A stretch of DNA of 64,000 bases from Brachyhypopomus gauderio (taxonomy: Eukaryota; Chordata; Actinopteri; Gymnotiformes; Hypopomidae): contig NC_135222.1 of NCBI RefSeq assembly GCF_052324685.1, positions 8,500,873 through 8,564,872 on the forward strand, written 5' to 3'. The notes beneath the pieces are model-generated. The model did not search any database. It was not told where the DNA came from and saw only the letters and a list, made by a program, of their open reading frames with translations. The translations under genes and the position numbers were made by a program. Positions 35,010-60,946 of the stretch are shown here, piece by piece. Positions within the stretch are counted from its first letter, which is position 1. Each line of letters begins with the position of its first letter.

Positions 35010-38000
35010 GACCTTGTTCTCAGCTTTCAGTCTAGCTTCCTTTATGACATAATTCAAACACACGGATACTGGAGAACCCTGCTGAAGATTCACTTAAATA
35101 GTGCTTTCCTCTGTGCACATTAACCTGAAGATGCCACCCAAACCAAATGTAATTATTAGTACGTGACATGCACACACATTTCTACAGATCTCGCCTGATG
35201 TAAAAAAGACAGTCGTCTTACAATAAACAATAATTTAATCTGATGTGAGATTAGGTGCAAGTACCACAGTTTTACAGCAATTTTATAGAGGCCTGTGGGC
35301 TTTTGAAGGAGTAGACTAGCTCTTTTGAAGCACCAGGGTGTTGGAGGGGGGAAAGGGTAGATCAAAACATGATAGAATATGTGCAAAGAGGCTCCATTTA
35401 AGGACACATTTGATGTACTATTGCAATCTGTGGTGGAGGAATAAGCAGGCAATGCTTGTGGTCCCTGGGGGCAGAGGGGGCACAGACCATTTTTGATGTC
35501 GTCTTTCATCGGGGGGGAGGGGGGGGTGGGCTAGAGGCTCTTTGCTTGCAGAGTCAGGGAGACCAGGTTATTCCTGAGAGGATGCACTAAGCCGCCAGTT
35601 GACTCCTTCTGCGCTGAAGGAGAGGTGTTCTTAGAAGCGATTGCTGTGTGTGCTGAAGAGACCCACATGCCAGTTCTTCTCAGCAAAGCTGTAGTAGTTT
35701 GATGAATCCACCTCTAAACAATAGCTCGATCAGACTGCATGTCCACATGACCCTGCTGCTCAGGACAGAATAAAGAAAAGGTTTAGTCTACAAATGCTAA
35801 CAAACGCTTTGTAAAGAGTTTTAAAATGGACCAAAGAAGTCTCTGCCTATGAGGGAAGGAATTCGATCATAGGGGCCCCACATGGTTGATGCCGGGGTCA
35901 AGCATGCCATGTTACCCAGCAAGCCGTCTTGTTCTGGAGCTGTGTCATGGCAGGTGGGTTCCTCCTGGAGCCTTGGAGTACCAGAACTGGGAGGCCAGGA
36001 CCCTGCTTAGCCTGCCTTGAACAATCACCCTTCGTTTCTACTCTGCCAACATAACTCAGAAAAAAAACAGTCCTCATAGAAACCACTACTGTGGTCAGAT
36101 GTTCATGAAAGCTAGTGGGAACCAGCAAGTCTGATTTTGGTCACTAAATGCTGATTACTAATAGCCTGATCTGATCCCTCTTCATTTCACATTTCATTTT
36201 ACGTTCTGGGGTTATTGCTCCTTGAATACAATGAGGATTCAAGTTATCACAGTTCTCTATATCTTTGGCATGAGGACAGTAGAAAATTATGTTGGTGTTT
36301 TGAACTATATTTGTAATATATACTGTAGGGTTTAACCATATTGTTTGGATGAAAGGACTAAATGCCCGGTTAGTGATTAATCTCTTTAAAGTCTGTAGTC
36401 AAAACAACAAGGAAACAGCACAGCACTCTTTAAAATTAATATTGATATATAATCTTCTAATGATGTGAATGACATGGAATTTGAATAATTAATACAAATA
36501 ACAGCTTCCATAATTGTAGCTCACTGCACTTTGTGTATCTTGTGAAACAGTAATTCAATACAAACGTACTGCAGAACATCTAAATTCCTTTCAAAGTGCA
36601 TCTAGCATTATTGTTCAATTTCCCCCTATGATTGTGTTTGTGTTCATCCCAGTCATTAATAAATGTCTATCTTGCCATATCTAAATTGATAAGAAATTCC
36701 CCATTATTTTTATTGTCATGATTCATTAGGAATATGGTGCCTCCTCAGTGTATCTGTACGTAGTGCTGTATGGTATTGTTTGGTACAGTACAGTCACAGG
36801 GAGGGCATACAGCAGGTTGTCTGGGCTGATTGGTTTCCTCTAAACCTAATCTACCTCCTGTGTGTAGGGGGTGGGGAAGTAAGAGAGCGAGTGAAAGAGA
36901 GAGAAACAGACAGAGAGAGAGAGGAGAAAAAGATTGAGTGAGGCTCCATTCCTTTTTCCATAAATCCCTCAGCTAACCATTTCAACCCAGCACGGAGGAC
37001 GGAGAAATTAATGAAAGAAGGATTGAATAAAAAGCTATGTAAAATATTTCTGCCATGTTCTCTCCAATAACAAGCTTGTTTGATGATGGTAGTGTAATCA
37101 AATCACAGCATAAGGGGAGGAGAGTGTTGTTCCTTAAAGGCATGGTTTTTCAAAGTAAATGCTATTGCTGTATTTTTGCGCTCCCAGCGAAATATTAATT
37201 TCGCCTCATTTTGGGGATGCGATATGTACTGTTATCTGCCTCAGCCACATGCTGTATGCTCTGTTTCCCTCCCCAATCACCTTATTTTTGATGGCGAATT
37301 ACAGCTAGAATTGTAGAATTCTAGTGACATTTGCATCATGTAATATCTGCAACCTACAAGAAACGATCACAATTCAAATGTATTAATTTCTTTCACTCAT
37401 TAATTTTTATAAGTGTGTAATTGTTGACTATGCAGAGGACATGTTAGTTGTCATATTTATGTCTATGGATTATATATTTATTTTGTCTACGTAGTTTATG
37501 ATTCATGTTATGTTTTTTATGTTTTATTTATGTGTAGTTATTTTTTCCCAAACTATGATGTTAATTCTTACCTGCAAATAATGAACCTCTTGGTTCTTTT
37601 ATGGAATCGATCAGTAAATTTTCCATCTCCACTTTTGCTGCTTATTAAAATAGATCAGTTTAATTTTAAGGAGTGGATTCCTTTTTTATGTAGCATATCA
37701 TGTTTCTGTAGCTTGCATTGTCTTTCCCTTTTCTTCGGGAGTAGTAATAAGAATGATTGCCTATGGTTTATGAGTCGTAAGTCTGCCAAATTGCACAGGC
37801 ACTTATCGTGATCATTAGTTTCCATTCAGATGGCACAAGGGCAGAAGTAAGCACTGCTGTTCTTGGCCATCTCTCCCCGCTGAGCCACATCACTAGTTGA
37901 ACAGAATGTAAGGGCTTTCATTGCATCTAGGGGATATAATTTCAGCTTTTAATAATGCATTACTGTTCAACATGGCAACCATTCTATTCCCCCCGGGACT

Positions 38001-39077
38001 GAATATTCTCAAGAGGTCTTTAGCAAATAATTGAACACACACATACATACCATGATTTGAAAGAGTTATTGTCAAGGTAAATTCTAAAGCTGCTTTACAT
38101 CGACATAAGTAGCTAAAATTACACACAATTTCTTTCTCATTCCATAGATATTGAGTGCTGGAATCCATCATCAATAAGAGCAAACCTATAGTGTTTCCAA
38201 CAGGTTTACTAATTCCACCGAACCTTTAGTTGTAATTGTTGTCACATATCCTGATTTGCTTTTTCCATATTCAAATAGATGAATGGATGTGCGCATGCAT
38301 AACGGATGAATGGACAGACAGATGGAAAGACACATAGCAGGAGGAGTGAAGCAAGCAGGGAACAAACGTCCACCCTATTGAATTTGATTAGAATTACCCC
38401 CATGCTCTTACGCTGTTGTTCACTGAGCCACAGACACAGACTAATTATGCAGTTGCTGGAATTACAAATGCTTGGCACAAACCAATAAATCTGTTTCATA
38501 AGAGCAGCGTGCCTGCGTTGATGACTTGTACCACAGTGAGAGCCTGGTTGCCAATGGGCACACCCTGGAGTATCCAGTGAAACGAGGACTCTGGAAATAG
38601 CCCTCAAATATAACTGAGAATATGGACTAGGCTGCATGGTTTGTGGAAAGGGCACGTGGATACAGCACCGTGACATTATTAACTCAAGACATTTTTTTCC
38701 AGGGCCGTGTAAGTCACCTTATATTAGAGGAGGCTTTCTGAGACCACGCTGGAAAGGTTTTTTTGAGTGACGCTCAACTACGTATATACTTGGATGTGAT
38801 TGTAGTGTTCATAAAAATGTGCAAAAATCAAGAATAAATTTAACAACTGTATTTATAACTGTTTCATAACGAGCCTTCTGTGTAATTCCTTCCTTCACAC
38901 TATGGAAATGTTTATTACTCTCTATGTACATTTATTTCAATTCACATGCTTTTGGTTCACATATTATTTCCTCAATTAACACCTGATTCACTCTGTCCAA
39001 TAAAAATGGAAATTAAACTCTGTGAACGTTCAATGTACACATTCTAGTTTATGCTATAATGTTTGGTTCTGCTTTAG
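35010..39077. other. Non-coding stretch upstream of mir-7
   Basis: Contains G-rich runs near 35510-35530, a GA-rich tract at 36885-36930 and a balanced-composition patch at 37130-37330 with octamer-like and homeodomain-like words that may be an enhancer. No exon is recognised. Confidence 0.5.
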
Positions 39078-39165
39078 TTCTGGGCACTGTGGAAGACTAG
39101 TGATTTTGTTGTTTAAAATATGTCAACTGCGACAACAAGTCACAGTCTGCCTCAGTGAGCAGGAT
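39078..39165 (+). ncRNA. mir7: microRNA mir-7 precursor
   Basis: The 5' arm carries the full 24-base miR-7-5p at 39090-39113 (seed GGAAGAC), identical to the vertebrate sequence. The 3' arm at 39133-39154 begins CAACAAGTCACAGTCTGCC and matches miR-7-3p except for G in place of A at its seventh base, which still pairs as G-U. The two arms form a long stem with an 18-20-base loop, extended by CACTG/CAGTG and a short outer helix. miR-7 represses growth-factor signalling components and acts in neural and endocrine cells. The human copy mir-7-2 lies in the same neighbourhood as MRPL46/MRPS11, so this is probably its orthologue. No host exon can be shown. Confidence 0.95.
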
Positions 39166-40560
39166 GCAAACACACGGCCCTGTAAACGTTTCTTTACAAA
39201 GCAGTGCTTGTATACTGCGCTATGGACTGCTAACACACATCAACGTTAAATGCCAGAGAAATGGCTGAAGAACAGTGGCTGATTGGAATGGAATGGAAAA
39301 CCTCAAGAAGCTTTTGATATTTATTTGATCATTATGGGAAGAAAAACCCATGTATCCTCACTATTATCATCCATTATGAGCCTTTGTGTTCAAAAATATG
39401 TTTTAATTGTTCACTTATTTTATTAGCTGAAATATTTTAGGCAAACTGAAATAAAAACATTTAAATCAATGTATTGTTCCTTTCTTGAACAGAACAATCA
39501 AGAGTTATTATAATGGAAGATGTCTGCAATAATTCCATACACAACACTATGAATCACACTGTAATCATTTTTTAAAGCTTTGTCACAATTCAGAAAGAAT
39601 GTGTCACGGTTCAGCTATGAAATTAAAATCTGGAAATAAATATCCTTCTTATAGCTGTGAAAACATATGACAAGATGGCTATATGCAATATCATTATTTC
39701 CCCGTTGCCTGTAGGATTGGCCAATGAAATCAATGGCACTATATTTTTTTTATAACAGCACTGTTTTCATATGGCGATTTAGTGGCAATGATTATGAGAA
39801 AGAGATGACAGAGGATATAACTCGCATTCATATAGGATGTAGCCATGGCTACCACTACAAGTAGCCATAGTGCAGAAAAACAGTAACGTGTGGCCTTGAG
39901 AATGCTTGTGAATACTTCTGGCAGTTAATGTGAGCAGCTACAGCCAAAGTGACATTGTCATAGGTTTCAAGACATGAATTTACACTGGAGGTGCCTATCC
40001 ATCTGAGAAACCAAAAGCAACATATTGTAAATTGTATGCCCTTGTATGTCACAGAGAGCTTAAATGTATGCATAAGCAAAGCAAAAAAAAATCTTAATAA
40101 TTATATCTCATCCTTCTCGCCTGAGAAATGTAACCTAGCAAATATCAGTAAATAAAATGTGGGCTCAAGTTCTAAGGTTCAATGCCTTCTGACAAGTACT
40201 TTATAAAAACTGCAGGGAAGCACCCCCGTCAGCACATTCTCCATTTAGACTTTAAAAAAATGCTGGACAGTACATGGTGTCTAGACATGAGCGAGTTTTT
40301 TTCATGTTTTGGCCTATAATACAGCCTAGCAGAGGGAGAGACTTTCATGAGGGTCAAACGTCTCTTCGAAGTTTTATCCTATGATTTGGCTATGTAATTC
40401 CATGAGATATCATCCTGAAGCTCTCAGACAAGACTCGTCACCTATTCCATCCTTATTCCGTGTCCCATGCTTCGAGGAACGTCCCTTGCCTAGAGAAAGG
40501 TGGAAATTTCGTTTGAAATTTTGATTCGCACAACAGCGTGCCTACTGTGGAGACAATGGC
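39166..40560. other. Non-coding stretch between mir-7 and kif7
   Basis: AT-rich without coding signal. The last 200 bases are richer in CpG and lead into the kif7 promoter. Confidence 0.55.
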
Positions 40561-40680
40561 TGACCTTATTTAGCGCAGGCGTTTGGGAAGACGACTACAT
40601 GACATCACCACGTCCCTCAATCTGGGGGCTCGAGCGCCTGGATGGGATGTGACTCGGGAAAGATGGAGTCGAAAACAACA
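40400..40680 (+). promoter_or_regulatory. kif7: kif7 promoter and non-coding first exon
   Basis: CpG density rises here, and a perfect donor (ACAACA|GTAAGT) lies at 40680/40681. A matching acceptor at 41488/41489 (GCCACAG|GTCTG) would give a short second 5'-UTR piece of 38 bases before the kif7 ATG. The exon contains two in-frame ATGs (40642 and 40663) whose frame runs through the junction to a stop at 41513-41515. They are therefore upstream ORFs, not the kif7 start. The transcription start itself is not determined. Confidence 0.55.
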
Positions 40681-41526
40681 GTAAGTTGAGAAGTTTATTA
40701 TAGGCTTTTAAAAACAAATCACCACGGTTTTACCGCACGGGATGGCCCACTTTTACCTAACCTGTGTACCAAGATTTCCTTTATTAAAAAAAAAGTTTAA
40801 AATTCAAGAGCTAAATGCTATACGTGTGTATGCCTAAACTTTTTTTGTTCTTTTTAAATAGCTGGTCTGCTAGCTAGCCAGGTTCCGCCAGCTGAACACT
40901 GTAGTTAGCATCGATGCTAACAAAGTTAGATTTTAGGGAGAAATCTCGTAAAAACGCGTAAAGGACGTTATAGAAGGTTTAACCGAAGAGCTCACCAGAT
41001 AGTTACCTAAATGTTGGTTTGTGTTAGCCTAGTGACTGTACAAACGCATCCTGTACCGTTTGCAGTATTAAAAGCAGATTCAGCCCAAGTGACTCCCTGG
41101 CGCATCTTTGTCCAAACACTAAAACGGTTCTAGTGCAAATTACCAAATGATGGTAACACTGTTACCAACCATTAGTATAATTAAGGTTTAAAAAAATGTT
41201 TTTCAACATTTTTTTATTAATGCTTCTACATTTCTGTGTGGAAGTAGTTTTTAGAGGATAGACATCTAAAAGGAAACCCGCTGTTTTTGATGTGCTTTAA
41301 TTAATTTATTTATTTTTAATAAAAGCTGCCAGTTTTTAACCACTGTTAGAGCCTGCAAACATTAAAGTTATTGTTTGCAGACAGTTTGCTAAACTAGTGT
41401 GGCAATAACTTCTATTCTATTTTTTTAACTACTTTTATTTGTTTGCTTTGTTTTTAGTGATCATAAACTGACCACAATCATGCCACAGGTCTGTAGAGGT
41501 TTTGGGGACTGCTAGTTGGCTTTGCC

Positions 41527-54451
<12,925 letters not shown>

Positions 54452-54510
54452 AAAAATTATTTTTGCCACATGAACAGGTTTACTTTTACTACCACTGTGC
54501 ATTACCTTTA

Positions 54511-54516
54511 ATTAAA
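54511..54516 (+). terminator. Candidate kif7 polyadenylation signal (ATTAAA)
   Basis: A variant hexamer 60 bases after the kif7 stop, followed by T/GT-rich sequence. It would give a very short 3' UTR; a more distal site is possible. Confidence 0.4.
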
Positions 54517-55794
54517 CTGTCTATATTTTCAGTGTTTGATTTAACATTTTCAAAGATATTTTCTTACATTGTATGTACAGTATAAAACACTTTTTAATGG
54601 AATGGATCATTGCTTTTTCAGATTTTATTTTATGTTCACCTGTGCGGGATGCAACTTTCAGTTGATTTAGCATATTCTGAATATACAACAGGATGGGCAC
54701 TTTCAATAAGCCCCTAAATGGAAGACAATTGATAGATATATCGCTCTACAACACAACATTAACATCATAACCTAGCTCATCTTTGACATGAAATGGAAAT
54801 TAATGTTTCACTGACCAAACATGGCACCTTGCAGTACAGTCTTGGCACTGTATTTACTTTGACATGTTACTGTAAGAGGCGAAAATAGTTCTGATCGACG
54901 GTAAAGCAATAAGGACGAAAAATGTGTCGGAGAACAGGAAGCTGAGAGTCCGGACTGTCCGGCCCAAAATCAGACGTCTCACTTTGCAATGAGGGAGAAC
55001 TGCAGTTTTTACACATTTATTAAGACGTTAAACGTTTTTTCGAACCAGCCATGAGTTGAGCCTAGTATCTTTAAACCTTTTATCCGTCGCACCATTAGCC
55101 CACAATTTGGGCAGTCATCATAAACTTAGATAATTATCGTGTTGGCCAGACAAATCAATTACGTTAAATACATTTGTCACTATCTATGCCCATATTATTA
55201 TTATCTATACTCTAGCCAATTTTCCTGGCCATTTGCTTTCTAACTTAACCTAGCTAGCTAGCCATAGCTACTGCTCCGCCGTTCGTGAAATATTATTTTG
55301 TACGCTTTCGTCCAGCTTAAGATAATTTAAATATATTGCGAGTTGGTTTACGTGTAGACAGCTAGTTAACCGGCTGTCTTGGGCACCTTTTACCAGATCT
55401 AACGAAAGGGTTTGGCGCTAGCATAGCTCTAGTTAGCAGTCCCACCCGCACATTCACATTTAGCACCTAGCTAGCTGTAGAACTAGCTAACGATAGCTAG
55501 CATTACCTTTTCACTAGATACCTTGTCAATAGTTACTGGTTGGTAATCCGTATTTAAACGTTACCCTAAATGTTTTGTGTGGACTAGTATATGAAGTAAA
55601 GACCTGTAGCAAGTGATTTTTTAAATATTTTTGTTTTATCTACAGTCTAGTTAGGCGGGTTTGCTAGCTAACTAGATAGACGTCACAAGCGCCGTTGCCC
55701 TGGTACCTGCGGGCTTGTTTACAACCAGACCGCGTTCGGCTGTTGCGCCCTCACTTTATATTGGAACATACCTGCGTTTTCCGTTATCAGGGTG
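54517..55794. other. Non-coding stretch between kif7 and tRNA-Arg
   Basis: The first half is AT-rich. From 55240 it contains many TAGCTAGC words, and the end (55670-55780) is CpG-containing with a GACGTCAC CRE-like word (about 55680-55687) and GTTGCCCTGGTACC (about 55694-55707), an RFX-like site. This may be a Pol II promoter or enhancer beside the tRNA gene. No coding exon is seen. Confidence 0.45.
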
Positions 55795-55867
55795 GGCCTC
55801 GTGGCCTAATGGATAAGGCGTCTGACTTCGGATCAGAAGATTGCAGGTTCGAGTCCTGCCGGGGTCG
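55795..55867 (+). tRNA. tRNA-Arg (anticodon TCG)
   Basis: A full 73-base cloverleaf. The acceptor stem is GGCCTCG/CGGGGTC (with two G-U pairs) and the D stem GCCT/AGGC. The anticodon stem TCTGA/TCAGA closes the loop CTTCGGA, with TCG at 55828-55830. A five-base variable loop follows, and the T stem GCAGG/CCTGC closes TTCGAGT. The discriminator base is G. Internal A and B boxes are present, and a TTTT Pol III terminator lies at 55871-55874. There is no intron. It reads CGA codons, and others of the CGN box by wobble. It appears functional. Confidence 0.96.
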
Positions 55868-56138
55868 CACTTTTCAGAAACAGTACAAAATACATCGTTC
55901 GAGTAGCTTATGTGCAAAAATCTAAGCAATTAAACACTTGTTTCTATGCTTGTATGTGTAGTAAATCGTAGCAGAAACTGATTTATTTGATCTAGCCACC
56001 ACTAGATGAAAATAAACTATGCAGCGGTGATCTGTCTATTGTATAATTATAATGTAAATGTGCCATATTTTGTCAATTGTGATTTTTACACCGCAATCGA
56101 AATTTGTCCTCCGCTTTTAACCCATCTGTGCAGTTAGA

Positions 56139-56164
56139 ACACACACACACACACACACACACAC
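56139..56164. repeat. (AC)13 microsatellite, SINE tail
   Basis: The AC run abuts the 3' end of the minus-strand SINE and is probably its (TG)n tail. Confidence 0.85.
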
Positions 56165-56361
56165 TAGTGATTAGGCCTACTAGGGGGCTGTGGATCACAC
56201 GTGCCCAGAGCGGTGGGCAGCCCTAGCCCGGCGCCCGGGGAGCAGTTGGGGTTAGGTGCCTTGCTCAAGGGCACCTCAGTCATGGCCTCAGGTCTGGGAA
56301 TCGAACCCACGACCCTGCGGTCACAAGACCAGTTCCCTACTCCAGGCCATGACTGCCCCAT
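56165..56361 (-). mobile_element. tRNA-derived SINE
   Basis: Read on the minus strand it starts GGGGCAGTCATGGCCTGGAG with an A-box-like region. It has a clear B box (GGGTTCGATTCCC, about 56301-56313), the widespread fish SINE body word TGAGGTGCCCTTGAGCAAGG, then a GC-rich part, and ends in a (TG)n tail. The copy is near complete with few changes, so it is fairly recent. Confidence 0.7.
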
Positions 56362-58110
56362 ATACATGTAAGTAGGCTATTAATATGTAGCCAAAGGAAT
56401 TTCCCTGATATGATGATGACTTCTTTTGTCATTACTATACTTTCAAAAACAAGAAGCATTAATGTAGGCAATTATTGTTTTGAGTGATGTGCCAGAGTCT
56501 AGATGAAGTTTGATGTCTACAGTAAACAAACACTAAAGCAATACAATGCATTATGAAATACAACATATTTTTAAACTTTTGCTTAATAACGTAAAGGTTT
56601 TGCTCATCCAAACTGGAGTGGGTTTATGAATACAGTCACACACAAATGAATGCATTTATAATGCAAGTTCTCAAAATATTTATTTCATTTTCACAGTGTA
56701 CATGTAGCGTAAAAGAAGAGTAATTTCTGTTCATCCATCTCTGTGCCAACATCATGTAATCCATTTTAGGCCTGAAAAAGAAAGTCACTTATGGAGGTAT
56801 TCTGGTAGCTCATCCTTATCAGCTCAGAAAAATAATTGCCTAATATTATAAGAAATGCACAGACACTTGTTGATTTCTGTAGGGATAGGGAAACTGAAAT
56901 TACCATGTGATAGAAATGCATCAAATGGAGCATAGATAATTCATATTTTACAAGCCATCCCTGGAGTGCTTGACTTCAGTTCTTAGCGTTTATGCTACTC
57001 TGACCTTTATAAATGCACCCCACATATGTAATGTCTTTTAAGGCTGAACAGTAAAAGAATACAAAACATTTAATTTGCACTCTTTGTTAAAAAAACAAAG
57101 ATTCTTGCACTTATAACGTTCATCCACAAGATGTCACTCTTCGACCACATGCAGTGTAGGTTCAGGTTTAAAAATGCGCAAGGTCGCTTTTATTTGCTTA
57201 ATGTGTATTAAGTGCATTTCTGGAAAAATGTGCCCAATTTCATGTTTCTAGGCTTATATATGGTTTTCAAGTATTTTGACTAATACATATATTTCAAAAT
57301 AGACTTGCTTGCTTATATCTTATCACTCAACATTATTGTGAATAACAAATCCGTTAAATGACAACGCCAGCGGTGCTTTAGTAACCAAGTCACAGTTACA
57401 GCATGTGCATAATTCGGATAGATTATTTAGGATAACTATCACGGTAAAATTTGTTGAGAACTATGGAGGTTTCATTTTAACCGAACATCATTGCACCCGT
57501 AACTGATTTTTTAAAATAGTGATAGCTATTGGTTATTTGTTAAAATGAGTATAGGCTAAATGTGTTTTATTAGCTAATGGAGTATCATACTAGACAATTT
57601 TAATTGAACAATGAGAGCTTATTAAAGAAAACATTTCGTAGCGATTTGTAATGAACAACCAGTATTTCAGTATGACTTTTTATTCATCAGGATTGTCTCG
57701 CTGATCTCTGTATATCACTGAACAAAGACCAGGGAAAGGAAATATGTAAAATGAGAAAAAAGTTAAATACTTTATCGCCAACAAGATTATTTATTAATCA
57801 AATCATCGGAGTTCACATTTTTAGATCTACTGCACTTTAAAAGTTTGTACTTTGAATATATTCTAGCAGTGATACAGAATAAAACAGACAGAATGGATTA
57901 TTTACATTCCAACAAACCAGGCCAAGTGTTTTGCCTCATCTTGTTCTTTTTGTTTTTGAAAAATTTCAGCTAATAAAACGCCGGAGAATGTCTTTCCTTG
58001 TCTTTCCTTAAGCATCAGGAAAACACCTTAAGGAAACAGGAAGAGTATTGCATTTTACCTACACACTAATAAACGTAGTTCTAAAAGAGTTTTTTTCATG
58101 CGTTGACATA

Positions 58111-58129
58111 GGGTTAGGGTTAGGGTTAG
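58111..58129 (+). repeat. Short interstitial telomere-like repeat
   Basis: Three GGGTTA units plus one base. Confidence 0.9.
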
Positions 58130-58608
58130 TCAAGCCTTTCAAAATGCATTTGTATTGCAAGGCACAATTTCCGTTGTAGGGTGTACAGCAAAAATATCGA
58201 GTGGTTTAGATGAGACAAAGGATTCATTTGTAAGAGCACACAGATAAGGCATCCCGTTAACGGAAGAACAAAAATCTAAGTCTGTGGAGGCGTGTGATCT
58301 GAAGAGCACGTGCAAGTGCCTAAACAACAAATGTATTCTGATTTTTTTTTAGTTTAATTATAGTTGCGGGAATAAACATTAACAAAGGCAAGTTTATTGC
58401 CCCGTGCTTCTAATGGTATTTGTAGTCCAGTTTTAATTTAACTGTGAGAGAAATTTGGATAAGAAGTTATTAGGAAATGTAAAATTACATTTAATGTTGT
58501 CTAACTGGGTCTTGAATTGTTAGCATATTTACGGTAACCTTGCTCTTCTCAAACAATATTAAACTGAATTAGTCAGACTTCCCTAGATGCACGGAAGGCG
58601 TATGCCCT

Positions 58609-58779
<171 letters not shown>

Positions 58780-59644
58780 CTCCCTGTCTCTTTCTGTTCA
58801 TTTTTAATATTTATATATCTTATGATCTTATGGGGCAGACTATGGTTTCAGCAAGGACTGTATTAATGTAAGGTGGAAACCACTACAGAAATGAAGCAGC
58901 CTAATCTTTTTCTAAAGAGCAGTTACGCTTAAATCGTAGACCAGAGTTTGACAAAGCGCTTATTGGAGACCCTTGCCTCTAGAGGTCAGTATTGTAGTAA
59001 ATGTTTCATAAATCCATACTGCAAATTAGCTTACGCTTCAGCCCATAGACAATTTAGACGGTTATTTTTTTTTATAAGTATTTACTTTAAAGCCAAACCA
59101 TAAACTGTTTAAAATGTTTCTGACAATTAGGATATTTTACGTTTTAAAAGGATAGTTTTAACCTGCCAGTTAGAACCTGTTGGGGCAAATAGCTTACCAC
59201 GAGCCCAATGCAAAATTATCGTGCTGATAATATTCGTGCAAGTAGCCACTATGGGCCTAGAAGAATTTGTTCGTAAACTTCCGGTAGATGTTTAAAAATC
59301 TTCACGTCGAGAGTACATTTCGGCAACTGCGCAAGTGCCACTTCCAAAAACCGTTTTAACGATAGCATATAGGTCGCAGTAGGTTACTGTGCAGTACAGG
59401 ATAAGAGGCTAACCCGACTGAAGCACGTTCGTCAAAAGACACACAATAAGCCATTCACTTAACCCCCATGACCTACGCTAAATTGAGAGGCTGGACCCTT
59501 AAACGGAGCACTTTATCATCACAAAAGTTGAAAGGGGTCAAGGACCTCTGCCACGCGGCTATCGGGCTGTCCAGTCAGTCTCGCTGTGGTCCATTTTAAT
59601 TGAAATCGTTTTTATTTTGCCAAATAAATATTTTCAAAGAAATG

Positions 59645-59690
59645 CTGTGTGTGTGTGTGAGAGAGAGAGAGAGGGGGGGAGAGAGAGAGA
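59645..59690. repeat. (GT)(GA)n microsatellite
   Basis: About 7 GT units followed by a GA run interrupted by G7. Confidence 0.9.
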
Positions 59691-60891
59691 TTTAAAATGT
59701 TATGAAAAAAGACATGTAAATATGGTTAAGAATGTACCGTTGCATAAATAAAAATGGGTAGTCTACCTTAAGCTTAAATGCCTGAAAATTACTTACTAAA
59801 ACTGAATTTAACTATCATGCATTGCTATTGGAAACGTCGTGCATTGTCTATAGACTATTAATATAGTCCTCGCGACTGACACAAAGACAAATAAAGATAG
59901 ATATCGCCTAGGGTTCCATCTATTACAACCATCCCACTGAACGGCATTTCGGCGCCCACTACTACAATCCAAGGTGGCCGAAATTCATTTCAGTAAATGC
60001 ATGAAAATCCTTAAATCTCACTGAATACTGTAAGCACTGCTTCCACTGAATTAATCTATAGCTCAAATTAAACGAAGCGCAGTGATGTGGGTGTTTCACA
60101 GAGCATTTAGTAAATCCGTCTTTGCCTTTATAAAAGAAAGACAACATCCTCCTGCATGTCTTTGCTAGAAGTTCTGATTAACTTTCCACTTAGGCCTACA
60201 TGAAGCACGACGGTCACATCTTTCTGTCGCGTGCAGCTGCACGTAAACAACACGTGCATAAAAAACAATTATATGTATCAACACTGTTCATAGTTGCAAT
60301 TAATTAAGGCTTATTAGCATGCATAGTAACATACTGGTAAAATCCAATGTTAAAACCCTGTGTGGTCAGTGGTTCGAACACAAGAAACAAACGAAAACGA
60401 AAGAAAGCTGAAATTTCACATTATATACCATCTTGTTACTGATGGAGAGTGTTTTGGAAATGATAGCTCAGTTTGTTATAAGTATGGCATATTGTCATTG
60501 ACTGTAAAGCAGGGATTATACATTACTTAAGGTATAACTTGTTGGGATAAACGGTCAAATCCAAGTTTTCCTCAAGACAACAGGTGGAATAGAGCAGTTG
60601 CTGGCGTTTCAAAAGTCTGTTCAACTTAGTAAACTTTACGACGTGATTTCGTTGTAGTAACAGTTACTACCTATGAAATGTAATATTCGTGAACTTAGGA
60701 TTTATAGCCAATAAATAAATACGATTTAAAACTATTTTGTCGCATGGTTTTGTCTTAGTCAACAACACCACACATCATAAAGGTTCATAAAGATAAGGTA
60801 CAACAACTAGCCAATCGATATTTAGTTTATTGCATAGACGGGGCTACATCATTTCTTAGTGCACGCGAATACAGACACCCGCTACCCGGCG

Positions 60892-60892
<1 letters not shown>

Positions 60893-60943
<51 letters not shown>
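60893..60943. repeat. (GA)25 tract at the mir-9 promoter
   Basis: A pure GA run directly upstream of the CCAAT/CRE promoter motifs. GAGA-type tracts are frequent at vertebrate promoters. Confidence 0.95.

Positions 60944-60946
<3 letters not shown>

Noticed and set aside
34854-35123. Possible CRISPR-like array or repeat protein
   Set aside because: Contiguous 19-bp tandem repeat without unique spacers, in a vertebrate genome; the open frame is a by-product of the unit length.
27364-39077. Expected DET1 orthologue next to mrps11
   Set aside because: The long DET1 coding exon would be obvious; no frame of that kind exists here.
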